Part shown: one piece after another, positions 1 to 12,400 of the stretch | Layout: each line of letters opens with the position of its first letter | Position numbering within the stretch: the stretch's first letter is position 1 | Origin: Zygnema cylindricum | Taxonomy: Eukaryota > Streptophyta > Zygnematophyceae > Zygnematales > Zygnemataceae | Direction of reading: 5' to 3' | NCBI GenBank assembly: GCA_037447655.1 | Contig: JBBHKE010000385.1 | Location: 1-62,000, forward strand | DNA: 62,000 bases | Position numbers and translations under genes: made by a program | The notes under the pieces: generated by a model | Told to the model about the DNA's origin: nothing | Databases searched by the model: none | What the model saw: the letters and a program-made list of their open reading frames with translations, nothing else

Positions 1-1006
1 CAAAAAAGTTTGTAAAGAAATGCATGCTTAATTGTTGTTGACCATGTAAGACAAGACTGCCTTTGTCAAACTTGTTTTAAGATTCCTAATTTTCACAAAA
101 GGATTTTCTCGATCTGTCCAAGCTTTTAGTGGCTATTGATTAGAGAGGGAATGTTAACAAAATAAGGACTGTTGACACTCGTGCTCCTCTCGTCATAACT
201 TGTCAGATTCTTTCACAGTCCTCCCATCTTTCGCTCTTACTTTTAGTGTTTGCAAGTAACAAACCCATGGTCACATATTTTTAACGGAAAAGCCGCTGAC
301 ACGTGTGACTGCTTTCAAAAGGGATGTGGCACCGGACTTTTGGTTAACACTTTTGGTTATAGATTGCTTCACAAGATAGATTTTGTTTCATTAAATTCGA
401 CGCAATACTAAGGCAACTAAGCTATCTGCTGCCACTATTGTGCTATTATACATTTAGTCATTTACATTATTTTTTAACTACGGAGGGAAATAATTTTTTT
501 AAGCGTCCGTACACTAACCTCCCGATGGAATTAATGCCTTAACCCAAAGTCCCAAACAGACAAGTAGACAGGTTTGATCGTACGGTCATGGTGCCCAGAT
601 CTGTTAGCCCATTTCCTTCGCGTGATGAATGAGGCGATTCGTCTCATGTATATAAACCTAAAAAGTTTCTTCGCTCCTTAAAATTGGACAGTAGAAAGGA
701 CTAAAGCTCAAGAGTCGTGCCCAGGAAGGGCCTGCGCAGCCTCAAGCAGGCGTCTTCGCTGGAAGCCGAACTATATGGCGGCTGTCGTCGGACTCGACTA
801 GCCTGTACGCCTAGTAAGGGCTACAGTATTTTTTTTTCCTCTTTATATAGGAGAAAGGGAAAGAGAGGAGTCAAAACCTGAGCACTAACTATTCAATTCC
901 ATTCCACGTCATTTTTGACTGGAAGAAAAGTCTCTTGAAGCATTTGGTTTTGAAACAGAGAGTCATAAATACTACTTAGCCAACTAATAAGCACGAATAC
1001 TTTGCA
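1..1006. other. 5' flank of the CHORD-like gene
   Basis: No coding exon recognised. The only notable signals are a G-box-like CACGTGTG near 301 and a TATA-like TATATAAA at 649-656. An in-frame TAG at 977 separates this stretch from the start codon at 1007. The rest looks like ordinary AT-rich 5' flank and leader. Confidence 0.5.
649..656 (+). promoter_or_regulatory. candidate TATA box of the CHORD-like gene
   Basis: TATATAAA lies about 350 bases before the start codon at 1007. If used, it implies a leader of roughly 320 bases. This rests on the motif and position only. Confidence 0.3.
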
Positions 1007-2613
1007 ATGGCGTCCTGTCAGCTGCTGGCTAATCATCGCTGTACTTCTGTCATGAATGACTGCACCTTGTCCTCAAGTGACTTCAACTTCAACGTTACTG
1101 ACAAATGGAATATTTCAAAACCTCTTCAGAGCGTTCATGAGAAGCATATTCAAACTGCCAATTGCCATAAATGGTCAGCTTTAGTGTTTGCATGTCGCAA
1201 ACAGGTTAGAGCTCGATCAATGTCATTAAAAGCATCTGGTCTGGCTCAATCAAACGTGGAAGAAGGTCATAAGAATACAGAATTTTCTGCAAACAGTGAT
1301 TCGCGAACTTGTTTGCGATGTGGAGTGAAGTATACACCAGAGAAAAATAGCCCTACAGCTTGCAGATACCATGGACATATGACAGGTAACGAATTGGAAT
1401 ACTGTTCTCCTTTTCTTGTTTTATTACTTCTTTTATCGTTAATGGTAATGCGTCTTTGTCCAAGCATTCTGCAGGTTCAAGTGAATGTTCTTGTTTCATT
1501 ACTATTCAAAGGACGTTGATGTCTTTTTGTTACCTTGTCAAAAGGATAGTTTCCAGCCTTTTAGTAGCATATCATCAGCTTTCCATGCTTTGTGAGTCAT
1601 TCTCCATACATAAATATGAATATGTTGCATACGAACGCATACGAACAAAGCAATGGTACTGCAAATGCTTCATAATTACTGTTGCCACGTACCTATACAA
1701 AGTGTTTCTGCCTAGAAACACCTGTGTTTCACTTTGCACTCTGGTCCTTTGTCATTTGTTTCGTGTTCATAGCACAGTATTGTGAAACGATCACTTTTCA
1801 TCATATTACCCAATACCATTTACCATTTCTCTGTTCTTTTACGAGTACAAAGACGGGTTAAAAAGAAAGGGGCTTTTTCCCATATATTGTTGAAATCGAA
1901 CAAGTCTTGTAAGAGACGATGATTCAGAAGCTTCCTGGTCCTTTGTCGAGATTGTCGCTTTCGTCAGTATCCATGTCTATTGCATCCACATTTCTGCTCT
2001 TTAAGTCAGCGTATTTTGTCCTCTTAGCTTGCATCATTTTGAAGGATAAAGAGTTTTCCTATATGCATCATCCTTCTTTTTTGGCTACCATGGTATTTTA
2101 CTCTATTTAATATTCGCATTTTCCTTGGTAAGCTATTCTTGCCAGTTTCTGAGTTGTGATCCTTGATGGTAATTTACTCACACCCTCAGGCAATGCCACA
2201 AATCAAACGCCGCTTGCTAAATTGCATCTTTACAGCATTTAATTCATACCTTTACTTCCATAGACAATCTTCGCTCCAGAATATTCCATTTCGTGGTGAA
2301 CGAATTATTTGTTAATTGTAATTATGTTTAATGTCTTACCTTTTCAAATTCCTTTGTGATGCCGTTTGCTTACATTACAGGCGATAGGGGCCTTTATTCG
2401 ACGGCCCCTCCACATCAGGGTATTGATGGTGAATGGTCGGACGCCAGTGGCGTTATTGTTTATAAGTGGAATGAATCTGGAAATAGACCAAACACAGGCA
2501 GCAAAAACTGGAAGAAACGATGGACTTGTTGTGGTGTTTATGGAGAAGACGCACCAAAATGCCGTACTGCTCCACATGTTTCATATGATGACGGGGAAAC
2601 GATGTTCGCTTAA
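1007..2613 (+). CDS. CHORD-like cysteine/histidine zinc-binding protein
   Basis: Two exons, 1007-1385 and 2381-2613, joined in phase (donor ACAG|GTAACG, acceptor ATTACAG|GCGAT), give 203 residues. An in-frame TAG at 977 supports the start. The C-terminal half, from about residue 100, carries the spaced ligands CLRC, ACRYHGH, KKRWTCCG and KCRTAPH. That order (Cys pair, Cys-x2-His-Gly, Trp-x-Cys-Cys, Cys-x4-His) resembles the CHORD zinc domain (Pfam CHORD, PF04968) found in RAR1/CHP-1 proteins. The N-terminal 90 residues are Ser/Lys/Arg-rich and start MASCQLLANHR, which could be an organelle transit peptide. There is only one CHORD-like unit and no CS domain, so it is not RAR1 itself. Function is unknown: zinc binding follows from the residues, localisation is a guess. 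Confidence 0.72.
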
Positions 2614-3778
2614 AACCATGTTCAAAATCCACTGTCCATTGCCATCTAAATGGTCCACGTTATTTTGGTCATAGTGAACTTGAAGTTTGGAACATGAGTC
2701 TGAACCGCAACTCAATTAAGAGACAAAAACGAAACAGGGTGCATAAGCTTTTCTACCACATCTCTGAACATAACTCAACACTGGGGAGAAAAACCACAAA
2801 ACTGTGCTCCCATTTTGGTGACAATAGAAGGCCGTCCATCATTTGGGATGTCAAATTTCAAACATAGAATTTCTGTGTATCTGACAACTTTTACATTTAT
2901 TGCAAACCTAAGGAGTATCTTAAGTACCGTATCTATCTGATCACAGTCCTCTTTTCATTTTGGACTACATAAGCATTATGCTCCTCTGTGTCCTCTTCCT
3001 ATGACGAGCATAGCATTTTGCGTAGCCCTCGATAATGCATCTTTTGTTGATTTTTTTTTTTTTTGAGTGAGGACCTAAGATCAATTTAAAATACCGATCT
3101 CTGATGCTTATCACAGAACTGATTCTTTCTGTTCGACTAAGATATCCACTGATATCCTAATTTCTCGAGGACAGACTACTCAACAATCGCTAGATAACCC
3201 AAAATTTTGGTGCTCTCGTTTGTTTCTAAGTTTATAGTACATTCCCGATGGAAATGGAGAAATGAGGAGTCGTGCTCATTGTTCATTTCTTTGCTAAATA
3301 ATCAGAGATTTTATATATCCGGTTCTAATGGCAATGGGGTAAGTCGAGCACAGAAATGGGCACTAAGTATTTTTCACTTTGATTTTATGAGGGCACTCCG
3401 ATATTGTAGTTCAAAGCCGTCAAACCTGTCTTATGCTGAACCATCTCACGTGATGGGACATGCTTCAGGTAAAAAAACAAAAAAAAAAGGTATAAACCTA
3501 GTCAAAATCAGCCCAGCCTTTTGTTTTGACAATAAACTGGTGTGCTGGAAATTCAGAAAAATATCAAGATTCGCAAGTAGTCGGAGCCACCATGATGAAC
3601 AAATTTTCCATAATCAGAAGGAGAGCACACACGTTCATACGAGAGTCTAAAAGCTGAACAAGCAAGGTCCAATGATGCCCTTGGCAAACGTTTTCAACCA
3701 CGTCTGGTACGTCAAACCATTTAGAAAGCAAACAATTGTTGCTATGAAGTTGTCTAACTCTCAAGGCTGAGATCTAAT
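2614..3778. other. intergenic region between convergent genes
   Basis: Lies between the stop of the CHORD-like gene (+) and the stop of the SMP gene (-), so it should hold both 3' ends. An open stretch around 3350-3469 (+) ends with a donor-like CTTCAG|GTAAAA, but I cannot connect it to any gene. Poly-T runs occur near 3050. Nothing else is recognised. Confidence 0.4.
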
Positions 3779-4584
3779 TTATTGATTTAAGTTTTTGGTG
3801 GCTGAACTATCTGCCCGTGCTCCAACTCCCCCTCTGACAATGTCACTCGGATTCGATCCTGGGGGCACAGTATGAGCCTCCATCTGCTGGATAAAATGAG
3901 CTGCTCTCTGGTCGACCGGTCGATCTCCTGGTAAATCCTCTTTTACATTCTACAGCATCCGGAAACATTTTTTCTGTCAGTAGAGCGGAATAAATCATCA
4001 TATCAAACGGAGAACAACACTAATACCAAAAACAAGATGTGTCCTCCTGTTTGTATACTTGCCTGAAGTTGTAATTTATTCAACTCATAAACCATGTAAT
4101 AGAGAATATCAGCTCAACCTTTTTCTCTTTGTGAAGGTTCAAAGAGATCATACCAAACGGGAAGACAATACTAATACTTCACGACAAGATGCGTCTCCCA
4201 AAACACATATACCGACTTTACAGTAACTCAGACGTTACATTTGTTCAACCTACAATTCATACACCATAGAATCTCAATTGCAAAACGGCAAAACATATCA
4301 CAACCTCTTTAACTGGCTGTTTACAGCCTGAATCGAGCACTTACCTGCAGAACCTCTCCAATAGTGTGCACTTCCTTCTCTTCAGGGTTCGCATACTTCC
4401 ACCCTTCACGAGTACGGATGACTGCACCGGATTCCAAATTCTGTTCTGCAGCTTCTCGTGCACGCGCCCCCAATCCATCCGGGGGTCCTGGTTTACCGGC
4501 CGCCCTCAGTTCCGCTGCTGTAATAGCAGCCGCATCATTTGGTCGTATTGGTGCATCACCGCGGTATGTTACGGTTTCCTGCAT
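3779..4584 (-). CDS. seed maturation protein (SMP) family LEA protein
   Basis: Two minus-strand exons, 4584-4345 and 3949-3779 (intron 395 bases, donor CTGCAG|GTAAGTGC, acceptor GCTGTAG|AATG), give about 136 residues. Exon 1 carries the SMP signature PNDAAAITAAELRAAG followed by GARAREAAEQN. Exon 2 repeats the pattern: PVDQRAAHFIQQMEA, then GGVGARADSSATKNLNQ and stop. The bridge HTIGEVLQNV matches the spacer between SMP repeats (Pfam SMP, PF04927). SMP proteins are hydrophilic LEA proteins linked to desiccation tolerance. The 5' end is uncertain: ATG at 4584 is in frame, but TTGATGCAG|GAAACC is also a good acceptor at 4578, so an upstream exon may exist. A canonical three-repeat plant SMP is longer, so this is either a short form or an incomplete model. 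Confidence 0.75.
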
Positions 4585-5047
4585 CAAGGAACAAACATAA
4601 CTCAAAACTAGTGTACTTGAACAAAAAAGGTGCTCACTGGGATGGTTGGGACAGCCTGTACTGTGTGGAAAAAAACTGATCCCAGGTCGAGTCCATGGGA
4701 GTGCAAAATGGCACTGCGTGTGCTTCTAATGCAGGTTTCTGGATTTATAATGCAGAGTAACTACAATATTATTAAGGAAAGCTGACAGGTTTAACTGAAG
4801 AGTGTATCTGCAACATCCTATGTACTTTTGGAAACATTTATTGAATTAACAAATGTAGTGACAAAATTTAGATGTAATTTTCCACTTCCAATTTTACACC
4901 CCGTCTATCTTTGATAAAGGGTAAGAAATTGATGAGTGTGTGATAGCACTCTCTGAAATAGAAAAGGTTCAGGTCAGTAACCTTGGTTATGATTGTTGAT
5001 CAGCTAGTACTGTGAACAAAATCCTAAATTCATGCATCTAATTACAG
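4585..5047. other. region upstream of the SMP gene
   Basis: May hold the SMP promoter or a missed first SMP exon. A short minus-strand ATG frame near 4693-4635 ends at a GTGAGC donor, but in the wrong phase for the SMP exon. No confident feature. Confidence 0.35.
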
Positions 5048-7770
5048 AACGTAGAGCCTCATGTTTTGCACCAATACCTCAAGAACATCACTGAAAGTCT
5101 TCTTTTCACTTGGCATTTGCTGCGCCATAGTTCCTTGGACAACTTTCAGCAAAAATTGAGTGAAGAAATCCGAAATGCTATCAAGCTCTGTTCACACGCC
5201 TCCCAGATACAGGTTTGTTTAGAATATTTGTTAAGAACCGGTATGATGTCACCATACAAGATTGATTTAAACAAGGGTCAATATATCAAACAGGCGATTA
5301 ATGCTGAGTCATTCCAATTCGGCAATCTTCGACAAAGAAAGTGACAAATCAGGCAGAACAAACATTCACGATTCAGTGTGCGATAAATGGACCTTATTGC
5401 AATATTCAATTTTGATGTATGAAAATATGAAAACGAGACGACGAGAAAATGAAAATTTTGATATATGCAAATGAAAATGAAAAAACAACTCCAATCATGC
5501 CGATTCTAAAATTACAAATGCTTTTAGAGTTTTAAAACGCATTCACCGTCAACCGACAAGATGCACAAATTTACAGCAGGTTTCAGTAAATAGACAAAAC
5601 AAAATTGACATAACAACCTCCAAAGCTTCAGAATCACAAATTTCCGTACTAAATCATAAAGCGTCCAACAATATACCTCTTCTTTATCCTAATTCAAAAA
5701 TACAAAGTCATGTAGCACTTACACTAAAAAAGCGATCACAGGAGCAACAAACCATTCACCTCACAAATCAAGCTATAGCAGAATGCTTCTTCACGGCACC
5801 GGACCTCTTCATCAGGATACAGTGTTTTGGGCAGCAAAAGAAAAAAAAATATTCACTGAAAAGTTTCCAGGAATCTTGGACCATTCTGTCTACGTGGACA
5901 ATTATTTGAGCACACTGCAGTACTACACTTCCTTTCTTCTATAGCAAAGAGGTGTAAAAGGACAACGATAACATAAATATTTCACAGATTTTGTACTTTT
6001 CATGAACTTTTCAGCATGATTAAATCACAAACGTTACACCGTGTATCGCTATTAGTGTTAATGTTTTTTCACCACTTAAAACATCTCCGTACACACGTGT
6101 CCGATTGTTGATCTAACGGTTGCGATCGAAAGGTAAGATGATCAGCTTACAATTGGCGGTCGCCAACTTAAAATCGCACAATTTTGTACGGAGAAAATAT
6201 GTTTTAAGTGGCAAAAAAAGATTAACACTAATAGCGATACACGGTGTAAATTGCGCCATTTGAGGTGAGCCGATAGAATGGACGCTTCCAGAGATTGATT
6301 ACAATACTTAAAACTTGCATGCTTGCCAGACGTCGTGTTTCAAATATAGAATAACTGCCTGCCTGACAAGTGACTGTCATCTTCTGTTATGAGTTCAACC
6401 AGGATTGGCAGATACCTAACAAACGTCGTGGTTACAATAATTGCATGCATGACAAACAACCGTTTTTATAGAAATCACAAAATTTGTACGCTTGTCAAAC
6501 GTACCGCCGTTTTTTTTTTCATGCTTGCAGATTGTATATTTGCCAAGTGTCATTATTGAAAATTGATTGCAGCATCTACACGCTTTCTAAACGTCGTTTT
6601 CTTTACGCGATTGCACAATTGCATGCTTGCCAAACGTCTATTCCACTTTTATGGTACCTTTTCAGAATTGCGGCTGCTGTAATATGTTGGAGGTTGTTTT
6701 TCAACAAAGCAGCAAATACAGCAGCAAGCGTGGGAGGCTATTGGTTCTTTGGCAAGCTCCCGGTATTGAAAACCACTGGCGTGACAGCTCTTTATTTTGT
6801 TCGAGACTCTCCGGGAAGAAAAAGAAGAATGTTGAGTCAACAAAGGTGTCCATGTGTTCCAACCACTACTTAGGAACTTGAATCAATGGATAGATCTATG
6901 AGTTGTTGGAAACAGACTCGAACATAAGAACTGTTGTGTGCAAGGTTCCTTATCAACTCAGGATGTTAATAATGCTGGTTATTTCTACCATTTTTGGTAT
7001 TTTTTAAACTTATAAGAATTGAAAAGTTTGTCTTGAACCAAACATTTAGTAACAACTAACTGCCAGCAGCGATAAGTTTGCTTTAACGTTGTAGCATTAC
7101 TTCAAATATGGCTGAAAAAATGGAGCCAAAAAAGGACAAATGCAGGGAAGGCATCGCAGTAAAAGATGCCTTTGAGGTAAGAATCAAAATGGTTCCAAGT
7201 GACTCGAAGATACATAATACCATCTAGTTCGTGAATTGAAGAATGTAAGGTCTTTTTCGTGAATAAAAGGGCTACAGAGTAGTTAATTTGACGAATGCTT
7301 AATTTGCTTGCTTCCACATAACAATGTAAAACTCGTTTCGTTTCATTTTAAGCTGCCAAAAATAGAAAAAATAAAGTTAAGAGAGGGGAACTTGATATTG
7401 AGGAGAAATTTGACAGCTGCCAATAGTAACATATTTATGAGCAGATAATAAAACAAAAACCAAACTAAAGTGAATTGAACCGTCTCAAAAATAAAAATTG
7501 CAACGGATTATGCAGGAAGTGCAAGAGTATCGTGGCATGGTTCCAGTAAATCCAGCAAATTATGATGCATTTCAAGCAAAAAAAACTTCAATCAGTGGCA
7601 CGCATTCTGAAGGGGACACCAAGGTCCAATCTGAAGTAAACTTGGAATCAGGCACTGCAGAAGATACCTCGTGCAGCTGGTGGCCTGGACCTGGAGAAGA
7701 AACAACTATTGGAAATGTTTTTATAAAAAATACCGAGTCTGAGAATAAATCATCTGCCACTGAACTTTGA
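5048..7770 (+). CDS. two exons of an unassigned gene (partial)
   Basis: Two plus-strand exon candidates. The first, 5048-5212 (acceptor AATTACAG|AACG, donor ATACAG|GTTTGT), is exactly 55 codons, phase 0 at both ends, and reads as a helical segment (VLHQYLKNITESLLFTWHLL, then KLSEEIRNAIKLCSHASQIQ). The second, 7516-7770 (acceptor TTATGCAG|GAAG), is phase 0 and runs 84 codons to a TGA. It begins EVQEYRGMVPVNPANYDAF and ends in an acidic Ser/Thr/Glu-rich tail containing WWPGPGEE. They can be joined directly in frame across a 2.3-kb intron that contains a MITE (6034-6249). The 5' exons were not found and I do not recognise the family. The two segments could belong to different genes. Confidence 0.4.
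6034..6249. mobile_element. foldback MITE with long terminal inverted repeats
   Basis: 216 bp. The first 60 or so bases (TTACACCGTGTATCGCTATT onward) reappear as the reverse complement at the other end, finishing ATAGCGATACACGGTGTAA. The arms match over about 60 bases with two small gaps, including CCACTTAAAACAT and CTCCGTAC. The ends fit a TA or TTA/TAA target duplication around CACCGTG...CACGGTG. There is no coding capacity. The same terminal motif recurs at 15210-15682, 18957-19471, 36724-36945 and 60824. Confidence 0.8.
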
Positions 7771-9420
7771 CTAAGCACTTAAGCAGGAAATTTGGGCCAA
7801 AGACATCCGAGAGCTAATACAGTTCATGAATGGCGATTTGTTAGCCTGTCACCAGGTTTTGTAGAGGGTTTTTTTGGCCATTTATAGTAAATTAGATTCG
7901 GTAAATAGCTCATCTTCGTAAGTGAAAACCACAGCGTCTGCCCAAATACAAAAGAAACTGTCACTTCTGTGATATGAAGACCAATAGTGGACACTGTGGC
8001 AAGGGGCATTGCAGATAAAAGCCAAAATGTCTCACAAGGTATGGACAGGATATCAAAGTTTACGTTTCTGATCTGTCCATATATTAGACTTTGCACAGCG
8101 AACTGTCTGATCTTAAGGAACAAATCACATCACTAAACCTAGCCAGCTACTTTGTTAGGTGACCGAATTACCAGCTCTTTTGGAGGGTAAATTATGGCTG
8201 GTTAAATAGGCCAAGGTCATGGCCGCTATCGAGTTTAGAGACTTAGATCAATTTTCATGCGCAAAATTGGAAAGCCGCTTCAAACCTTTAGCTCATTAAG
8301 GGAAGATGATAGGTAGTTATTTTTGGCGCATGTTATGCTAGATCCTCATGTGGAAGAAGTGGAGAATTAAAGGTCAAATAACGTACTTGTACCTGGGTGC
8401 TCTTATGCACGCCAACAAAATGTCAACTACATAATTGACTTCAATAAATCTGCCTGTACTTTATAATACATAGTAAACTGCTTGGTAGTTTTTAGCTACA
8501 GTTCTTAAGATTGCATAAATTGTGTTGTATCATCTTGATGAGGACGACGCTCCATTATTGTGGACTTAAAAAAAACATTAGCTAGTTGTTTACGTAGTGT
8601 ACAGCGTAAGACTAAGGCGACGGGGACTGGCAAACATGCTGTAGGATTACCTCATCCGTGGATGCAATATCAATTTTTCTTCAATGAGGGCTGGGACAAT
8701 CGATGCTTATGGTTTCTAATAATTAAAAAAAAAAGGGATAAAAAAAATAATAATAATGCAGGGTACTTTCACCAATTCCGTGCCCCAGTAGATTATGTTG
8801 GGAACTTAAAAGTTTCTTTTTGTGGAGAAGCTCAAAACTAAATATAATATCACCCTTCAATTTCCCATATTTCGTAATTTCCCAAGGAATAGTGCAATAG
8901 ATCACATAGTGGGTAAGACAACAGTACCACAAATAGTTTCTCCTCTGGCAAACAAACAACTGAAAATCTAAAGTTTAACTCCTATTTTCTTGCTCCGCTT
9001 GAAAAATTTCGAGATTGATTGGCAGGAAAACATGGACTATTTCTCAAAGGCATGTCTTCAAAATACTTGCACAGGTAGCTAAATGAATTGTTTTTTTTTT
9101 AAATGGAGCAAGCCGTGCTCAGGATGCTGCTGTGACACCTTTGGATAGCTGTGATAGACGAACTTCTGAGGTTTAAAAATTTCAATTGAACCAAATAGAG
9201 GCAGAAAAGCAAGCAACATAAGGAGTAAAGTTTTTTGAAGATACAAACGGAGCTATTTTGCAATAATGTGCACAGTTTCACAAAGAAATATAGCTTTATT
9301 TGCAAGAGTCTCAAGTAGCTGTCAGCCGCACAGAAAATTGTTAGCCCTCTCTGAATTTATATCTCCTGATCACAAACAGTAACTCAAATGAACCTACAAT
9401 ATAGCCATGAGAGGACACTA
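7771..9420. other. intergenic region, no gene seen
   Basis: Lies between the stop of the unassigned plus-strand exon and the stop of CYP71. It contains short AT-rich frames on both strands with no splice-supported or family-like exon. It probably includes the 3' ends of both genes. Confidence 0.5.
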
Positions 9421-12400
9421 CTACTTGTATTTCGGGATAGTCACACTCGTGATTTTTATATCTTGATAAGGATTGTCGTTCTTGTCCACCTTTGTTTTCT
9501 CAATGGCCTGAAACACAAAAACAAATGAAAAATTGAAATCGACAATGTGAAGGATGCTAAGTACAAAATCGTGACAGAAGTAACAGGCTGGTCGAAATAA
9601 AAATTGCTGATCGTTTCAAGTCAAGCAGAAAGGAAAAAACTACTACTAAATCAAATTTGTCAAATGCCTATGGGCAATTCTCCGGGCTATAACACTCGCC
9701 CTATAACCTTCGATCCTTAATATGGCAAACTGAGGGTTGGGCTCCATGAGATAAACACTTTGACGATGACATAAGTACACAGGACATGGAAGTCACAAGA
9801 CTACAGACTCCAAAAACAGAAAATCAACATTTAGACAACTTCAACTGTTACTGCAAAGACAGAAAAAAGCTGTTGCCATCCAAATAGCCGAGTGTGTCAG
9901 TGAGATAGTTGTGCACACCATCATTCAATCATTTGTCCTCAGGTGAACTAAACGAGCCTGACTGAATCAAAGACATCTGAGGTACAAAAGAGAACCACCG
10001 AAACCTTGACAATTTCTTTCTTGCTCATCGGATCTACTGATTGAAAAATGAACGTAAATATTCAGATTTCTCATGGCCTAAAACCCAAAACCTATGAAAA
10101 CCCATTCGAACGCACCTGCACAACATCCATCCCTTTGTTGACTCGTCCAAAAACGGTGTGCTTGTTGTCAAGCCATGGAGTGGCAACAGTGGTGATAAAA
10201 AACTGGGAGCCGTTGGTATTAGGACCAGCATTGGCCATAGAGACAGTGAAGGGACGATCATGTCTCAAACTGCAAAATTACCAATTTTGGAATAAGCCCT
10301 TAACTTTTCAAACGATTTGAAGTCTTTCTGGCGTGATATGGATGTGTGAAACAACAAGCATTTTCCCAACAGAATGCAGATCCCAAACAAACAATTTTCG
10401 GAAAAAAAGTGTAAAAGACAATATCCCCATCCAAATGAGTTTTTATTTATACAATTGAGTCACCTTTTGTGGAATTCATCTTCAAATTCTCCTCCCCAGA
10501 TAGATTGTCCACCCGTGCCATCTCCCAGAGGATCTCCTGTCTGTATCATGAAGCCCTTAATGACACGATGAAAGATAAGATTATCAAAGTATCCATTGCG
10601 ACAATGAGTTGTAAAATTCTCGACAGTCTTTGGACATTCTTCGGGATACAACTTCATGTGGATATCTCCGAGAGTTGTGTGCAGAATCTGCACATGTATC
10701 AAAGTCACTAGTCAATACTAGCAAATACAAAAAGAAAAACAAAGTTACCAGTCAAGACTATAAAAAAAAAGAATTCAAGACCTTAACGTCTCTAAAGAGT
10801 AATGTTTTTCTTTGGGAAAATTTATCGATGTAGAGCATTCTGTGGTTTTGATATTTGTTGAGTCAATAATATTGCGATAATCGAGGAAGATTGATATCCA
10901 TATATCACGATATCTTGAAGAATTATGTAAGTTTAATTCGAATATTACGAGCAGAATCTTAAGTTTGGTAAAAGTCATACAGCTGGACAAATGACATGTG
11001 TTATTGCCCCTTTGAAAATGACACACTGTACTAAAGAAAAACTTTATTTGCACATGTACCAAAAAAAAAAACCGTCTTCGTGATATTATGTAAACAAGTG
11101 GAAATCGCCATTACTGGCCATAATCTAAATAGGGTAAATTAACCACCAAACCGATAATTTTGGAAAGGTGGTCCGCTTCAAATAAATTGACACCGCAACT
11201 CATAAAGCCCTCCACGGTAATAGTGTCTTCCTCTGGAGCATCAACTACTTACCACTAGTGTTGTGTATCATAAGCCCCCTTACCAATAACCGATATGCAC
11301 CTTGTTTTGACCTACCGATAACCGATATATTGGTGCGATAAATCGGTAAGGAAATTATCGTGATAAATCGGTAAGGAAATTATCGCGATAAATTACCGAA
11401 GTATCGCGATACATTATCGATAAATATCGGGACGCTAATTATCGCGATAACTTGTGGTACAAAATGGATCATGAAAAAAAAATCAAAAGCAACCCTTCCC
11501 CCCCTCCCCCCTCTCCAACCGATATATCAACAATATTTTTTTTGGTCTAGGAGCGATATATCAGGCCCCCTCACCGTTTGATAACTCATGATATCGGTTA
11601 TCGAATTTATCGTGATAGGAAATTACCCAATACACAACACTGCTTACCACATTGTCTGGTAGAGAAGACGCTGCAGATCTGACTACATCTGCAAGAGCCA
11701 TAAGTTCGTCCGGAGGTGGTTTTTCATTGAAAACATCTCTGCCTGATGAGGCATCCTCCCCTTCCTCAGGTTCTCGTCGACTGCAAAAAGCATAACAAAA
11801 CAGCAGTAGAAAAAAATTAGTTTGAGTATGGAACCGATAACACAGCTACACTCAAATAGCTGTCGAAACCTCCAAATTCTCTTACATTTGTCTCTGCTTC
11901 CATCATTCAAAAGCAAGATTTACATGTACAATAGAGTAAACCGGGCAAATATCTTTCAATAACAAGTACATGCCTAAAACATTGAGATAGCAAAGTCCTA
12001 CCTAAACAGATAAAGGCGGTGCTTTTTGAAAGCACAGCAGAGGAGTGTTGGGTCTGTGAGAGGAGCCTTCTGATCTTGAGAATTTGCCAGTGTCGCCATC
12101 TTTTTGGATTTGCCCAGCCCGCCTTGGTGAACAGCAATACGAAGAAATCTTTCTGTATTTTCCACTTTCCCGATAATCCGAGCAACTCGATTGGTATGTA
12201 AATTCACCACCTGCATTTGGGATGGGGAGCCGGAGTCTGCCCAAGACTGACATCAGCAGGGTAGGAAAGCAACCTAACCAGAGATAGGCTCAAAGATTTC
12301 CTTTTCTACACTGCTCATCACTTCTAGTGAAACATTCTTCCGGCAGTCAAAAGCACTTTTTTCCATCATACAACATCCCAATCGAAAACCGTTACCAGTC

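Noticed and set aside
3207-3650. 147-codon plus-strand frame
   Set aside because: Contains donor-like and acceptor-like signals but no phase-consistent partner and no domain.
4635-4693. Possible first exon of the SMP gene (MDSTWDQFF...)
   Set aside because: The donor phase does not match the 4578 acceptor and there is no similarity to SMP N termini.
6484-6881. Overlapping plus-strand frames of 129 and 84 codons
   Set aside because: An acceptor-like TTTTCAG at about 6665 exists, but neither frame has a recognisable domain and both could be chance.
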